42,533 nucleotides of DNA from Deltaproteobacteria bacterium UBA7527 (GCA_002478225.1 DLMV01000016.1:15198-57730), one strand, 5' to 3'. Numbered from the stretch's first letter, positions 29,946-38,818 are shown. Notes: generated from the sequence alone by a model not told the origin. Made by a program: numbers and translations.

Positions 29946-32033
29946 TTATTCGTTTACCGCCTTCTTCTTTGCCTCCGAGAAGTATTCTATATTCCTGAAC
30001 CTGTCTTTCAGCTCTCCCAGCTTGCCCTTGTTCCAGCTTGAGACCTTGGTAAAATAGCCGGTGATCCTTGTTATCCCATCGACGTCCAGAGACCCGCAGT
30101 AGGAGCACGCATCAGCAAGCCCTCTTGAGGTCCTGTGGCATTTGTTGCAGGTGGTGAACTCAGGAGAGAAGGCTATCTGGTCATTTGTTGTGTATTTGAA
30201 CGTTTTGATGACGAAGTCGGCAATAGCCTCCTGCGACGGGTGTGACTCGCCGAGCCACACATGGGAGATCGAACCGGCTTCTATAAGCGGATGGAAGATG
30301 CCCTCGTTCGTCACCCTCTCAATAGGATTCATGGCATGTTTAACGTTCAGGTGCGTAGAGTTCGTGTAGTATACTTCACCGGACGCTATGTCGCCTTTGA
30401 CGACCCTTCCCGAGAGCGGCGAGAAGTATCTCATATCAAGCCTGGCAAACCGATAACTTGTGCTCTCCGCAGGTGTCTGTTCGAGCACGATCTTCATGTT
30501 CTCCTGTCTCCTCATTTTATCCGTCAGAAGGTTCATATGCGCCATCACCTTGATGCCGAACTTCAGCGCCCGTTTGGACTCGTGCATTTCTTCGCCGGTG
30601 TGTACCTGCACCATCTCATTGAGGCCGACCATACCGATAAGATGGGAGGCAAGATTAAACCGCAGGTACGGCATGCCATCCCTGTTCATCGTGAGAAGCG
30701 CGAGCGGGCCGTCCTCGCCGAGGGAAAGCAGTTTCTCCATAAAGGCCCTTTTTTCTTTATGGGCCTTGACGGCGAGGATGAACCGTTCTGTGATCAGGTT
30801 AAACAGCTGCGTATCGTCATTTTTTGCAAGGTAGGCAAGCCGTGGAAGGTTAAGCGAGACATTCTGGAGGGCGCAGTATCTCATCCTCCATGGCTCTCTC
30901 GCATCAAGGAGGTCCCTTTCGTCGAGCTTAAAGCTCAGACGGCAGCACTCGGAGATCTTTGCTGTTTCGCCGCGGTCGAAGACATAGTAAGTGTTGCCTT
31001 TGTCTGCCGCCACGTCGGAGATGAGATTGAGAAAATCCATGTGGCCCTCGGTGCGGAAGAACTTCTCCGTCATGTGGACGATCGGTTTCGGGAAGAAGAA
31101 GGGCCTTCCAGCCCCGTCGCCCTCTTTAAAGACCTCGAAGAGGGACCACGCGAACCTCTGCGCTTCCTTCTCGTATTCCCCGTAGGTCTTGCCGGTGAAT
31201 CTCCCTCCGGGCCCGATGGCAGGGACGCTGACAAAGTGCTGCGGGATCTCCCAGTATATATTAATATCTGTGAAGATAGCTTGTCCGCCGCGAGCCACCG
31301 CTTGCTGTGAGAATTCGAATATGAGCATCTGGGCAAGCTGCTTTACCTCTCCGTCGCTCATACCCTCCAGGTAGGGAGCGAAGAAGACGTTTATAGCGTC
31401 CCACCCGATCGCGCCGGCAAAATGACTCTGAAGGGCAGCCGCGAACTTGACGAGGTGTGCGAGGAGAACCTCAGGGTGTTTTGCGGGTTTTGCCATCGAT
31501 AGAGAGTGGGGCAGGTCAAGGCCGAACTTTTTGATATATTCGAGGGACTGGCCGCTGCAGTACGGTCTGTCGATAAAGCCGAGGTCGTGGAGGTGGATGT
31601 CGCCATTCATATGAGCGTCGGCAACATCCTGTGAGAACACGGAAAGGAGGGCGTATTCCTTCTTGATATTTTCAGAGAGGGTAAGGTTTGTTGCCTCAGG
31701 ACCGTGGGGTACGTTGGCATTTTCTTTGTTTGGATGAAGGATAAGGCTATCCACGTCATAAAGGGGCATCCCAAGCCTTGTGTGCATTTTTCTTGTATTT
31801 TCCAGGCCTTTTTCGATCAGCTTCGCGTTTACAAGCTCCCTGATAAGAGGCGCCGTAATGACCTTGATGCCGGATTTCCGAATCATCTGCTCGGTGTCCT
31901 TGCTGATCTCGTTCGCAGTATCGCGGTCAATCAAGGTCTCCCGTATCAGCGCATCAACGATCTTCGACCGGTCCCAGTCGGCGATGCTCTCTTCGGAAGT
32001 CCTTACAAAAAGATTAAGATCCGTTGTTTCCAT
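29946..32033 (-). CDS. nrdD: Anaerobic (class III) ribonucleoside-triphosphate reductase
   Basis: 695 residues. An ATP-cone allosteric domain covers about residues 10-105 (DWDRSKIVDALIRETLIDR). The barrel follows, with the Cys pair in KISECCRLSF. Near the C-terminus are a zinc site (CNKC...CSYC) and the glycyl radical site RITGYF with Gly about 659. It reduces NTPs to dNTPs without oxygen. AGGGGG lies shortly before the ATG. It is the first gene of an operon with a redoxin and nrdG and is preceded by a sigma-70 promoter overlapped by two NrdR boxes. Whether it is the formate- or redoxin-dependent type needs alignment; the operon favours redoxin. Confidence 0.97.
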   Translation of the reverse strand: METTDLNLFVRTSEESIADWDRSKIVDALIRETLIDRDTANEISKDTEQMIRKSGIKVITAPLIRELVNAKLIEKGLENTRKMHTRLGMPLYDVDSLILHPNKENANVPHGPEATNLTLSENIKKEYALLSVFSQDVADAHMNGDIHLHDLGFIDRPYCSGQSLEYIKKFGLDLPHSLSMAKPAKHPEVLLAHLVKFAAALQSHFAGAIGWDAINVFFAPYLEGMSDGEVKQLAQMLIFEFSQQAVARGGQAIFTDINIYWEIPQHFVSVPAIGPGGRFTGKTYGEYEKEAQRFAWSLFEVFKEGDGAGRPFFFPKPIVHMTEKFFRTEGHMDFLNLISDVAADKGNTYYVFDRGETAKISECCRLSFKLDERDLLDAREPWRMRYCALQNVSLNLPRLAYLAKNDDTQLFNLITERFILAVKAHKEKRAFMEKLLSLGEDGPLALLTMNRDGMPYLRFNLASHLIGMVGLNEMVQVHTGEEMHESKRALKFGIKVMAHMNLLTDKMRRQENMKIVLEQTPAESTSYRFARLDMRYFSPLSGRVVKGDIASGEVYYTNSTHLNVKHAMNPIERVTNEGIFHPLIEAGSISHVWLGESHPSQEAIADFVIKTFKYTTNDQIAFSPEFTTCNKCHRTSRGLADACSYCGSLDVDGITRITGYFTKVSSWNKGKLGELKDRFRNIEYFSEAKKKAVNE

Positions 32034-32118
32034 TCATACCCCCTCTTAACGTTTAAAATTGATCGAAATTGTTCGATTTCTCTTTCGAAAAACAACCCCA
32101 CCAGGAACCCCTCACCCC

Positions 32119-32161
32119 ACTATATATAGTATCAATACTAAATATGTCTACTATATGTAGT
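32119..32161 (-). promoter_or_regulatory. Pair of NrdR boxes in the nrdD promoter
   Basis: ACTATATATAGT (32119-32130) and ACTATATGTAGT (32150-32161) fit the NrdR box core (ACwATATATwGT). Their centres are 31 bp apart, about three helical turns, the spacing NrdR needs for cooperative binding. The upstream box overlaps the expected start site near 32156. NrdR with bound ATP/dATP would repress the operon. Confidence 0.9.
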
Positions 32162-32162
32162 T

Positions 32163-32191
32163 ATTTAACAGCGGAAATATTTTTTTGTCAA
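32163..32191 (-). promoter_or_regulatory. Sigma-70 promoter of the nrdD operon
   Basis: On the - strand TTGACA (32186-32191), a 17-base spacer and TTAAAT (32163-32168). Upstream (32192-32225) is very T/A rich, like an UP element. In 32226-32335 I see only A+T-rich sequence and no gene. Confidence 0.8.
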
Positions 32192-32335
32192 GGATTTTTT
32201 TAAATATTTTTTTTGAGGACCCTGCAAATTTCTTCAGAGCTTGTGAGCAGGTTAGACAAGTTTACAATAATCTTATGTGAACTTTGTTATATAACTAATT
32301 GATATTAATGTTTATTTAACTCTATGTTGAAATGT

Positions 32336-32566
32336 TCAATCCCGTTGTACGAGGTTTCGTATGGTCTCAGCTATGGTAGAGGAAAGGATTCCTCCGCCTG
32401 TTACGAGGAGGATAATACCGAAGATTAATGAGCCGAAAGCAACCTCTGCACGGCTGAAGTAGACATCTCTGATAAAGAGTATGCCAAAGACTATCATGAC
32501 AATGGACAGGGTAAAAAAGACTCCAAACACAAACCAAAAGAACATCCTCTTCAGCATTGTGTTCAC
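32336..32566 (-). CDS. Small two-helix membrane protein, unknown
   Basis: 76 residues. Two hydrophobic helices at about residues 8-32 and 43-66, joined by a short polar loop (RDVYFSRAEVAF). The start is a GTG with AAAAGGAG four bases before it. An in-frame ATG three codons later is an alternative. It lies 12 bases after the GalT-family gene and probably shares its transcript. No family recognised. Confidence 0.75.
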   Translation of the reverse strand: MNTMLKRMFFWFVFGVFFTLSIVMIVFGILFIRDVYFSRAEVAFGSLIFGIILLVTGGGILSSTIAETIRNLVQRD

Positions 32567-32578
32567 AGGTCTCCTTTT

Positions 32579-33556
32579 TTATATGTTTTGTGATTTCAGT
32601 GCATTGGTAGCATCTTCCGGGGTGATGGAGACAGCATGGAACTCATCTTCCCTCTTGTACTTGGAGGAGCGGAAGTCTCTCGGAAGTATCTCTATATGCC
32701 AGTGGAAATATTCGTGGATCGGCATATCTTCACTGTGAATGACTTCATTTGGTATGTTTGGAGACGTATGAAATACAAACGTATACGCATTCGCCAGTTT
32801 TTCGATGCGTTTCATAATGTCAAGCATGGCCTGGGTGAGATCGTTCTTTATCTCTTCCGCGGTGAGACGTTCGAATTGCGCTTCATGAAATCTCGGCAGG
32901 ATCCATACCTCATAAGGAAACCTCGAGGCAAATGGACAGATGGCGATGAAGTTCGTATTCATCATAACGACGCGCTTGTTCTGCCGTATCTCCTGGTTAA
33001 TGATATCGCAGAGCAGACAGCGTTCTTTCTGAAGATAATGGTTCTTTGTATGAATAAGCTCCCGGATGATCCTGGAAGGGACTATCGGTGTTGCAAGGAC
33101 GTGGGAATGAGGGTGAAAGATGTATGAACCGGCAAGCTCTCCGTGGTTTTTGAAAACCTGTATGTGCTTAAAACGCATGTCCCGTTTAAGATCTAATATC
33201 CGCTCTCTGTACATATCAAAGAGGAGCAGGAACTCCTGTTGGCTGAAGCTTGACATTGTTTTTGTGTGGGACCTGTTTTCCACGATGATCTCATGGGCGC
33301 CAACGTTGCCCATCTTGTCGTATATCCCCTCAGCCCTTTTGTTCTCTTCAGCCTCTATGACGAATATGGGATTTGACGCCGGAAAGCAGCGGACAAGCCA
33401 GCTGCCCTGAGAGTCTTTATATTCCCTGATCGTATTGGGAGTGAGATTTTCGTTGCCCGGACAAAAAGGACAGATGCCCGTGCTGCTCGATTTTGTTGTG
33501 CGGTATCCGACGACAACCCAGCTTCCGGATACGGGATCTTTCCTGAGCTCCGACAT
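32579..33556 (-). CDS. Galactose-1-phosphate uridylyltransferase-family protein (HIT fold)
   Basis: 325 residues. It starts MSELRKDPVSGSWVVVGYR and CPFCPGNE, which supplies Cys of a possible zinc site as in GalT. The active-site region is SYIFHPHSHVLATP, with the HPH where GalT forms its uridylyl-His; a second HxH is in FHWHIEILPR. The family transfers nucleotidyl groups between sugar phosphates; some members use ADP-glucose or phosphorylase chemistry, so the exact substrate is open. There is no galK or galE nearby. It is divergent from the suhB-like gene, 84 bases apart. Confidence 0.88.
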   Translation of the reverse strand: MSELRKDPVSGSWVVVGYRTTKSSSTGICPFCPGNENLTPNTIREYKDSQGSWLVRCFPASNPIFVIEAEENKRAEGIYDKMGNVGAHEIIVENRSHTKTMSSFSQQEFLLLFDMYRERILDLKRDMRFKHIQVFKNHGELAGSYIFHPHSHVLATPIVPSRIIRELIHTKNHYLQKERCLLCDIINQEIRQNKRVVMMNTNFIAICPFASRFPYEVWILPRFHEAQFERLTAEEIKNDLTQAMLDIMKRIEKLANAYTFVFHTSPNIPNEVIHSEDMPIHEYFHWHIEILPRDFRSSKYKREDEFHAVSITPEDATNALKSQNI

Positions 33557-33640
33557 TTTTTACATCATAGACCATAAGGAATGTTTTGTCAACGCACTGT
33601 TTCCTTGAAAATCCTCCGGGAGATTATTACAATAACATCC

Positions 33641-34417
33641 ATGGATGAGCGTCTTGAATGTATGATACGCTGCGCCCTTGAATCGGGAAAGATACAGCGA
33701 AGATATTATCAGAAGAGATTCGGCATACGGCACAAAGGAGATATCAACCTGGTAACCGATGTTGATATTGCCTGTGAGACGCGCATTATAGAGCTCATCA
33801 GGGAAAGGTTTCCGGTCGATGAGATCATCAGCGAAGAGAAGACGAACCGTTATGACGGCAACGCGGGCAGATGGATCGTAGATCCTCTTGACGGCACAAC
33901 GAACTATGCCCACGGCTACCCTTTTTTTTGCACCTCTATCGCTTATGAAGAATCGGGCATTATCAGGTACGGTGTTGTATATAATCCGATCTTCAAAGAA
34001 CTCTTTGTCTGCCTGAAAGGGGAAGGGGCATATCTGAACAACAAGAGGATCTCTGTATCCAATGTGAGGATCCTGAAAGATTCTTTGTTGAGCACCGGTT
34101 TTCCCTACGATCTCCCGACAACGAAGAACAACAACATCAACCACTTTATAAAATTTCTCTATAAGGCGCAGGCAATACGACGTGATGGGTCTGCCGCATT
34201 GAACCTCTCCTACGTTGCCTGCGGAAGGTTCGATGGTTTCTGGGAAATGAGGCTCAATCCATGGGATACTGCGGCCGGCTGCCTCATGGTGGAAGAGGCA
34301 GGCGGAACCATCACTAATTTCAGCGGCACGGAGTTCAACATCTATAAGGACGATATTGTTGCGTCCAACGGCAACATCCACGCCGCGCTGCTGGATGTTT
34401 TACAGGAGGACATATGA
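33641..34417 (+). CDS. suhB: Inositol-1-monophosphatase family protein (SuhB-like)
   Basis: 258 residues. Metal-binding motifs are a Glu pair in ISEEKT, WIVDPLDGTTNYAHG and WDTAAGCLMVEEAGG, in the order of the Li+-sensitive phosphatases. It likely removes phosphate from inositol-1-phosphate or a related sugar phosphate; SuhB also works in rRNA antitermination in some bacteria. The start at 33641 is chosen by similarity because no good ribosome site is seen; an ATG at 33581 would add 20 residues. It overlaps the next gene by four bases (ATGA). Confidence 0.92.
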   Translation: MDERLECMIRCALESGKIQRRYYQKRFGIRHKGDINLVTDVDIACETRIIELIRERFPVDEIISEEKTNRYDGNAGRWIVDPLDGTTNYAHGYPFFCTSIAYEESGIIRYGVVYNPIFKELFVCLKGEGAYLNNKRISVSNVRILKDSLLSTGFPYDLPTTKNNNINHFIKFLYKAQAIRRDGSAALNLSYVACGRFDGFWEMRLNPWDTAAGCLMVEEAGGTITNFSGTEFNIYKDDIVASNGNIHAALLDVLQEDI

Positions 34418-34863
34418 AAGAATATTCCATAGAGGAATTAAAAAATATTGTAAGACCAAAACTCGGCGAAAACGTTCCGCTGCTGCTTTTCAGGATACTG
34501 AGGATCATCGGGATCAGGAGCCTCCTCGGAGAGACATCGGGGGCAACGCTATACATGATGGGAAAGAACGTGGGGACCATGCTGGGCGCTGTGGACCTCG
34601 AGGATCTCAGAAAGAAGATCGAGGAGCTGAAAGTGGGCATCGCGGAGATCGAGACCATCGACGAAGAACGCATGATCGTCAAATTATACGAATGCATCAC
34701 CTGTTCGGGCTTTGGCTACACCGGTGAGATGTTCTGTGATATGGAAAGCGGGATCATAGCAGGCCTCATGGAAACGATCTTTAAAAAGAGGGCGAAGTCG
34801 ACCCAGACAAAGAGCTGGTCCGTAGGGTACAATTATTGCGAATTTGAGATCCTCCTGTATTGA
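34414..34863 (+). CDS. V4R-domain protein (small-ligand or redox sensor)
   Basis: 149 residues. The C-terminal half reads LYECITCSGFGYTGEMFCDMESG, with three Cys in the pattern of V4R (4-vinyl reductase-like) domains, and ends VGYNYCEFEILLY. V4R domains bind hydrophobic or heme-like small molecules and often sit next to kinases or activators. Translation is coupled to suhB at the start and to a soluble histidine kinase at the end (two-base gap). It probably acts as the sensor for that kinase. Confidence 0.85.
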   Translation: MKEYSIEELKNIVRPKLGENVPLLLFRILRIIGIRSLLGETSGATLYMMGKNVGTMLGAVDLEDLRKKIEELKVGIAEIETIDEERMIVKLYECITCSGFGYTGEMFCDMESGIIAGLMETIFKKRAKSTQTKSWSVGYNYCEFEILLY

Positions 34864-34865
34864 TC

Positions 34866-35738
34866 ATGGCATCGAAAATAAAAATACTTGAGCAACAGAA
34901 GCGCGAGCTTGAATTGATGCTCGAAGAGGCAACGAGCTTATCCCTCGCGAGAAATAAGCTCCTTGTCGCCAATATCAAAGAACTGAGCGAAATATACGAT
35001 GTGCTGAAGGCCAAACTGCAAGACCTGAGACTGCGCGACGAGAGGATAAAGGCCTTTGAAGAAGAGCTTGTGAGGGCCAACAAGCTGTCAGCGCTCGGTG
35101 AGCTTGCCGGCTCTATCGCTCATGAGATCAAAAATCCCCTTATCTCCATACAGGGATTTGCCAAGAGGATACTAAAGACCGGAGACCGCGAAAGGATCGA
35201 AAGGTATGCAAAACTTATCGAAAAAGAGGCCGGAAGACTGTCTGTGGTCCTCATGAAGCTCCTGGAGTATTCAAGGATGGATACGCCAAGAAAAGAGCCT
35301 GTAGAGATTGACGGGATCATTGACGATACGGTTCTCTTCATGGAGCACCACTTAACAAGGTTTAAGAACATTGCGGTCTCTGTAGAAAAGGGCAGGGACG
35401 TCCCGCCGGTCATGGTCGACAAGATCCACGTCCAGCAGGCGCTGGTGAATATTATCATAAATGCTGCGCAATCAATGCCGCAGGGCGGTACGATACGCAT
35501 TACATCCGGCATCGAAGATGCGAAGGCTTACATCTCAGTAAATGACAGCGGAGGCGGGATCGAACCGGAAAATATGGAAAAGATCTTTGAGCCCTTTTTT
35601 ACCACGAAGCAGAAAGGCGAGGGCACAGGCCTCGGCCTCTCGCTCTGCAAGAGGCTCATGAAGGCGAATGACGGGGATATCAGCGTCGAATCCGTTCCAG
35701 GCAAGGGCAGCACCTTTAAACTCCTCATGCCTTACTAA
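34866..35738 (+). CDS. Soluble sensor histidine kinase
   Basis: 290 residues. The N-terminal third is a long coiled coil (EQQKRELELMLEEATSLSLA). The phosphoacceptor His is in GELAGSIAHEIKNPLIS. The ATPase domain follows with an N-box (NIIINAAQSM), DSGGGIEPE, and FEPFFTTKQKGEGTGLGLS. There is no membrane segment and no PAS domain. It begins two bases after the V4R gene stop, so the V4R protein likely feeds it. No response regulator is adjacent. Its last four bases overlap the end of the convergent MBL gene. Confidence 0.95.
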   Translation: MASKIKILEQQKRELELMLEEATSLSLARNKLLVANIKELSEIYDVLKAKLQDLRLRDERIKAFEEELVRANKLSALGELAGSIAHEIKNPLISIQGFAKRILKTGDRERIERYAKLIEKEAGRLSVVLMKLLEYSRMDTPRKEPVEIDGIIDDTVLFMEHHLTRFKNIAVSVEKGRDVPPVMVDKIHVQQALVNIIINAAQSMPQGGTIRITSGIEDAKAYISVNDSGGGIEPENMEKIFEPFFTTKQKGEGTGLGLSLCKRLMKANDGDISVESVPGKGSTFKLLMPY

Positions 35739-36499
35739 AATTCCCATTTCATGCCGTCTCGGGCGGCGATGACCTCAACGCCGGTCTCTTGCTGCAGCTT
35801 ATGCGCGAGCAGATGCGGCTTCTCTTTAATTATGTTCATGCCGAAATGGGTGAGTATCGCGACCTGCGGCCCTGTCTCCAGAATGATCTTTTTTACATCA
35901 TCAAGGGCAAGGTGCTCAACGGTATTGTAGCTGCCGAAAGGTTTTGACCTGAGGACGTTGATAATGAGGCAGTCTGCGCGGTAATGATCCGCCAGTCCGT
36001 CGAAAAATCTCGTGTCGGTGATAAGCCCGATGGTCTTGCTGAGGTGAAAGATGAGCCCGTACGTTTCCACGGGGTGGCGGTGGCGGACGGGGGTGCTGAA
36101 AGAGATATCCTTGATCGTATAGCGCCCTTTCTCTCTGAGCAAGGTTATTGCCTCAAGATGCTGGCGGACGTATTGGAACACGACAGCATCCTCTCCTACG
36201 GCATCTTGCGGGCAGAACAATATCCCCCGCTTTCTGAAGCCGCCATCTGTCATGGCCTCGACGAGGACATTGACATCATTCGCATGATCGAGATGCTTGT
36301 GGGTGAGGATGATGCCGTCAAGGCCGGCAAGATCAGGCCGTTCTTTTGCTGAGTGGATACGCACCAGAGCGCCGGGGCCGGGATCTATATAAAGATTCGT
36401 TTCCTTGTAGTGAAGCCAAAGGCCCCCTGTTGCCCGCAGTTGCTTTGAGGCTACAAAGCGCGCCCCGCCGGTTCCAAAAAATTTGATAAAGCCTTTCAT
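35735..36499 (-). CDS. Metallo-beta-lactamase-fold hydrolase
   Basis: 254 residues. The metal site is ILTHKHLDHAND (HxHxDH), with later His in VRHRHPVE, an Asp in LITDTRFFDG and a His in AILTHFGMN. The fold matches RNase Z / PhnP-like phosphodiesterases and other MBL hydrolases. The specific substrate is unknown. It converges on the histidine kinase gene with a four-base overlap of stops, and its start faces the MGMT gene 91 bases away. Confidence 0.88.
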   Translation of the reverse strand: MKGFIKFFGTGGARFVASKQLRATGGLWLHYKETNLYIDPGPGALVRIHSAKERPDLAGLDGIILTHKHLDHANDVNVLVEAMTDGGFRKRGILFCPQDAVGEDAVVFQYVRQHLEAITLLREKGRYTIKDISFSTPVRHRHPVETYGLIFHLSKTIGLITDTRFFDGLADHYRADCLIINVLRSKPFGSYNTVEHLALDDVKKIILETGPQVAILTHFGMNIIKEKPHLLAHKLQQETGVEVIAARDGMKWEF

Positions 36500-36590
36500 T
36501 CCGTGCCTCTTCTGTGGTAATCTCAGGGATCAGTGCATCCTGCTGTGAACGGTATCGCTGAGCACTGGGTTTTTTAACTGTACTATTGTA

Positions 36591-37121
36591 GTGAACCCGT
36601 TGAGGTATGTCAAATTGGATCTGATAGAATATGCTGTTTATGGATCGTCCATCGGTAATATGGGCCTTATCGCGAAGAACGGAAGGCTCATCGCCCTTGA
36701 GATAACTGGAGAGGACGAATACAGGCTTATACGGTCGATGACCTCGCGGTATCCAAATGCCGTATGGGCAGAAGGATCTTTTAAGAAAGTCCGCCTTCTT
36801 CTCGATAGGTATTTAAAGGGCCAGAAGGTTGATTTTGATATCCCTGTCGATATATCACGCGAGACCAGGTTTACGCAAAAGGCCCTCCGGGTGCTTCAAC
36901 GTATCCCGTACGGCGAGGTGAGAAGCTATCTGTGGGTGGGAAAACAGATAGGGTACAGAATGGCTGCACGTGCTATCGGACAGGCGGTGAAACGAAATCC
37001 CATCCCCATCATCATACCGTGCCATAGGGTTATCAGGGAAGACGGCACAATAGGCGGTTTCTCTCAAGGGGTCAATATGAAACGAAGACTTCTTGCTATA
37101 GAGAACGTGGTACTGTCTTGA
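36591..37121 (+). CDS. ogt: Methylated-DNA-protein-cysteine methyltransferase
   Basis: 176 residues. The active site IPCHRVIREDGTIGGF contains the acceptor Cys of the PCHRV motif. The DNA-binding wing RMAARAIGQAVKRNP precedes it. It removes alkyl groups from O6-guanine in a suicide reaction. The GTG start at 36591 has no clear ribosome site; a TTG at 36600 is an alternative. The protein is of Ogt/C-terminal Ada length. Confidence 0.92.
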   Translation: MNPLRYVKLDLIEYAVYGSSIGNMGLIAKNGRLIALEITGEDEYRLIRSMTSRYPNAVWAEGSFKKVRLLLDRYLKGQKVDFDIPVDISRETRFTQKALRVLQRIPYGEVRSYLWVGKQIGYRMAARAIGQAVKRNPIPIIIPCHRVIREDGTIGGFSQGVNMKRRLLAIENVVLS

Positions 37122-37182
37122 CCGCTTGCGGCTTAATTTCACCTTGAATATGTTACTTAAAACATCGTGTCGGGCTATTCGC

Positions 37183-37237
37183 CGGAATCCAGAATCCAGT
37201 AGCCAGAATCGGGTTTGCTATGAGCTGTAAGCCGCCT
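37183..37237. repeat. Heptamer repeats downstream of the MGMT gene
   Basis: CGGAATC, CAGAATC, CAGTAGC, CAGAATC (37183-37210), then, shifted by one base, GCTATGA, GCTGTAA, GCCGCCT (37217-37237). Both blocks keep a 7-base period. No gene lies in 37122-37299. Confidence 0.7.
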
Positions 37238-37299
37238 TTCATCTGGAGCGTAAATGAGCTTGTTTGCTGAAAACGGCCCTAAACAGATGCTCATCCTAA

Positions 37300-38529
37300 T
37301 TAGGGGATCTTCGTTAAAAGTCTTTGCCACAGTTTTTGATATTCAGCAAGTTCATCCTTCACATTATAGTGTTCGATAATATTGCGACGAGCCTCTTCTC
37401 CAAGATGTCGCATGCGGAGAGGATGATCAAGCACCTGATCCACCCGGTCAGCGATCTGCTGAGAAGAAAAGAAATTGCACAATAATCCGTTCCGGCCGTC
37501 TTCGATGACCTCTTCAACAGGAGGGGTCGCCGAACCTATAATAACGCACTGCACGGCCATCGCCTCCATCATCGATCGTGAGAGAACAAAGGGGGATGTG
37601 AGATAGATATGGGCAGAAGAAACCCGTAGTATCCTGAGATGAATTTCGTAGGGCACGATGCCCATGAAATGGACGCGGTCGTGATCGATCGCCGCCTCTT
37701 TAAGCAATTTTTCGCAATAGCTCGGGCCATTTAGCTCCTTGTTGTACCGTGTTTTCTCTCCACTGGTAATAACGATGTGACACCTGGGCCGGCGCCGGCA
37801 TAGCTCCTCTGCGGCCTTCACGAAGACATGAAACCCCCGGTGCGGGCCAAGGCCCTGCGCAGCGTATGTAACAACCTCCATGTCCTTTGTGAGCGTTGTG
37901 CCGTTGAGCAGGGTGAGGCGTTGATCTTTGTTCGGTTTTACTGTCTCCGTATTGATGCCTTCGTGGATGACGCGTATCTTCTGTTGGAACTCAGGAGGAT
38001 AAAGATCTCGCTGCCATCGCGTTGGGCTTACGCCGGCATCGATCGCCGCAAGGCTTACAAGCTGGGCCATATTCCAGGTGCGTATCCGCATGCGTTCATC
38101 AACGGTGGTGGAAGATTCAGGATCAAAGCCAACGTCGGCCTCATCTCCATGATAGCAGGACCCACAGTGCCCTATAAGCGGGACATCGGGAAAGACGTCC
38201 TTGAAGTACAGCGCTTCGCCCCAGCCGATATGGGCAAAAACCAGATCCGGCTTAAACCCTTTATTTCCAAGGTCAAAAAGACAACGAGCAACACCCTGCC
38301 CGTTGGATACATTATTCTCCACCCTGGTCAGACAAGAATGACAGTTCTTTATTGTTTTGCTGTGAGGTTCATAGACACTCTTATATACAGTGGCGAATTG
38401 TTGATCCCAGATCCCTGGTGCTCGGGACTGACAGATGCTGACCACCGTGTTGTCGGCAGAAGAGGCGAAATGACTTACAAGATGCCTGAACTGTCCTGGA
38501 AAGTTCCGGTGAATGAAGAGAATGTTCAA
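37300..38529 (-). CDS. Glycosyltransferase, GT4-like (GT-B fold)
   Basis: About 409 residues if translation starts at the TTG at 38529, giving the family-typical N-terminus LNILFIHRNFPGQFRHL. An upstream ATG at 38613 would add 28 residues and overlap the preceding gene. The C-terminal half has VTYAAQGLGPHRGFHVFVKA and SRSMMEAMAVQCVIIGSATPPVEE, where the GT4 nucleotide-sugar Glu pair usually lies. A DGRNGLLC segment follows, the usual GT-B signature. It transfers a sugar to an envelope or exopolysaccharide acceptor that is unknown. It follows a small gene on the same strand. Confidence 0.9.
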   Translation of the reverse strand: MNILFIHRNFPGQFRHLVSHFASSADNTVVSICQSRAPGIWDQQFATVYKSVYEPHSKTIKNCHSCLTRVENNVSNGQGVARCLFDLGNKGFKPDLVFAHIGWGEALYFKDVFPDVPLIGHCGSCYHGDEADVGFDPESSTTVDERMRIRTWNMAQLVSLAAIDAGVSPTRWQRDLYPPEFQQKIRVIHEGINTETVKPNKDQRLTLLNGTTLTKDMEVVTYAAQGLGPHRGFHVFVKAAEELCRRRPRCHIVITSGEKTRYNKELNGPSYCEKLLKEAAIDHDRVHFMGIVPYEIHLRILRVSSAHIYLTSPFVLSRSMMEAMAVQCVIIGSATPPVEEVIEDGRNGLLCNFFSSQQIADRVDQVLDHPLRMRHLGEEARRNIIEHYNVKDELAEYQKLWQRLLTKIP

Positions 38530-38572
38530 ATATAGAAAGGTATCCTTTGCAGATAAAGCGGCTGCACAACGA

Positions 38573-38818
38573 TCATAGTTTCCCGGGCACGGAATAGTCG
38601 TACAGAATGCCATTTTTTATACTGCAGTGATAGAGATTATACAGGACGTCAATGTCCTCGGTCACGATCTCCTCAACAAAGATGATTTGCCGGTTCCTTT
38701 GAAGCAGGTTTACCCCATGCCTGTCCACCAATCTCTTTTCACCGTTCTTCAGGCACACGTTCAGCATTGAGACCTCTTTGTTGTGACCAGCGGAATATTC
38801 TTTGAAGATCCTCAGCAT
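38573..38818 (-). CDS. Small unknown protein upstream of the glycosyltransferase
   Basis: 81 residues from an ATG at 38818 with AGGAGG about seven bases upstream, a strong site. The sequence starts MLRIFKEYSAGHNKEVSMLN and is not recognised. It is mixed polar with no membrane helix. It ends 43 bases before the glycosyltransferase start, so the pair is likely an operon. Confidence 0.7.
   Translation of the reverse strand: MLRIFKEYSAGHNKEVSMLNVCLKNGEKRLVDRHGVNLLQRNRQIIFVEEIVTEDIDVLYNLYHCSIKNGILYDYSVPGKL

Noticed and set aside
30261..31310. A 349-codon open frame opposite nrdD on the + strand
   Set aside because: It is a shadow of the well-supported nrdD gene. Its translation has no recognisable domain and no ribosome site.
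33560..34381. A 273-codon open frame opposite the suhB-like gene
   Set aside because: It lies fully antisense to a gene with clear phosphatase motifs and shows no domain of its own.
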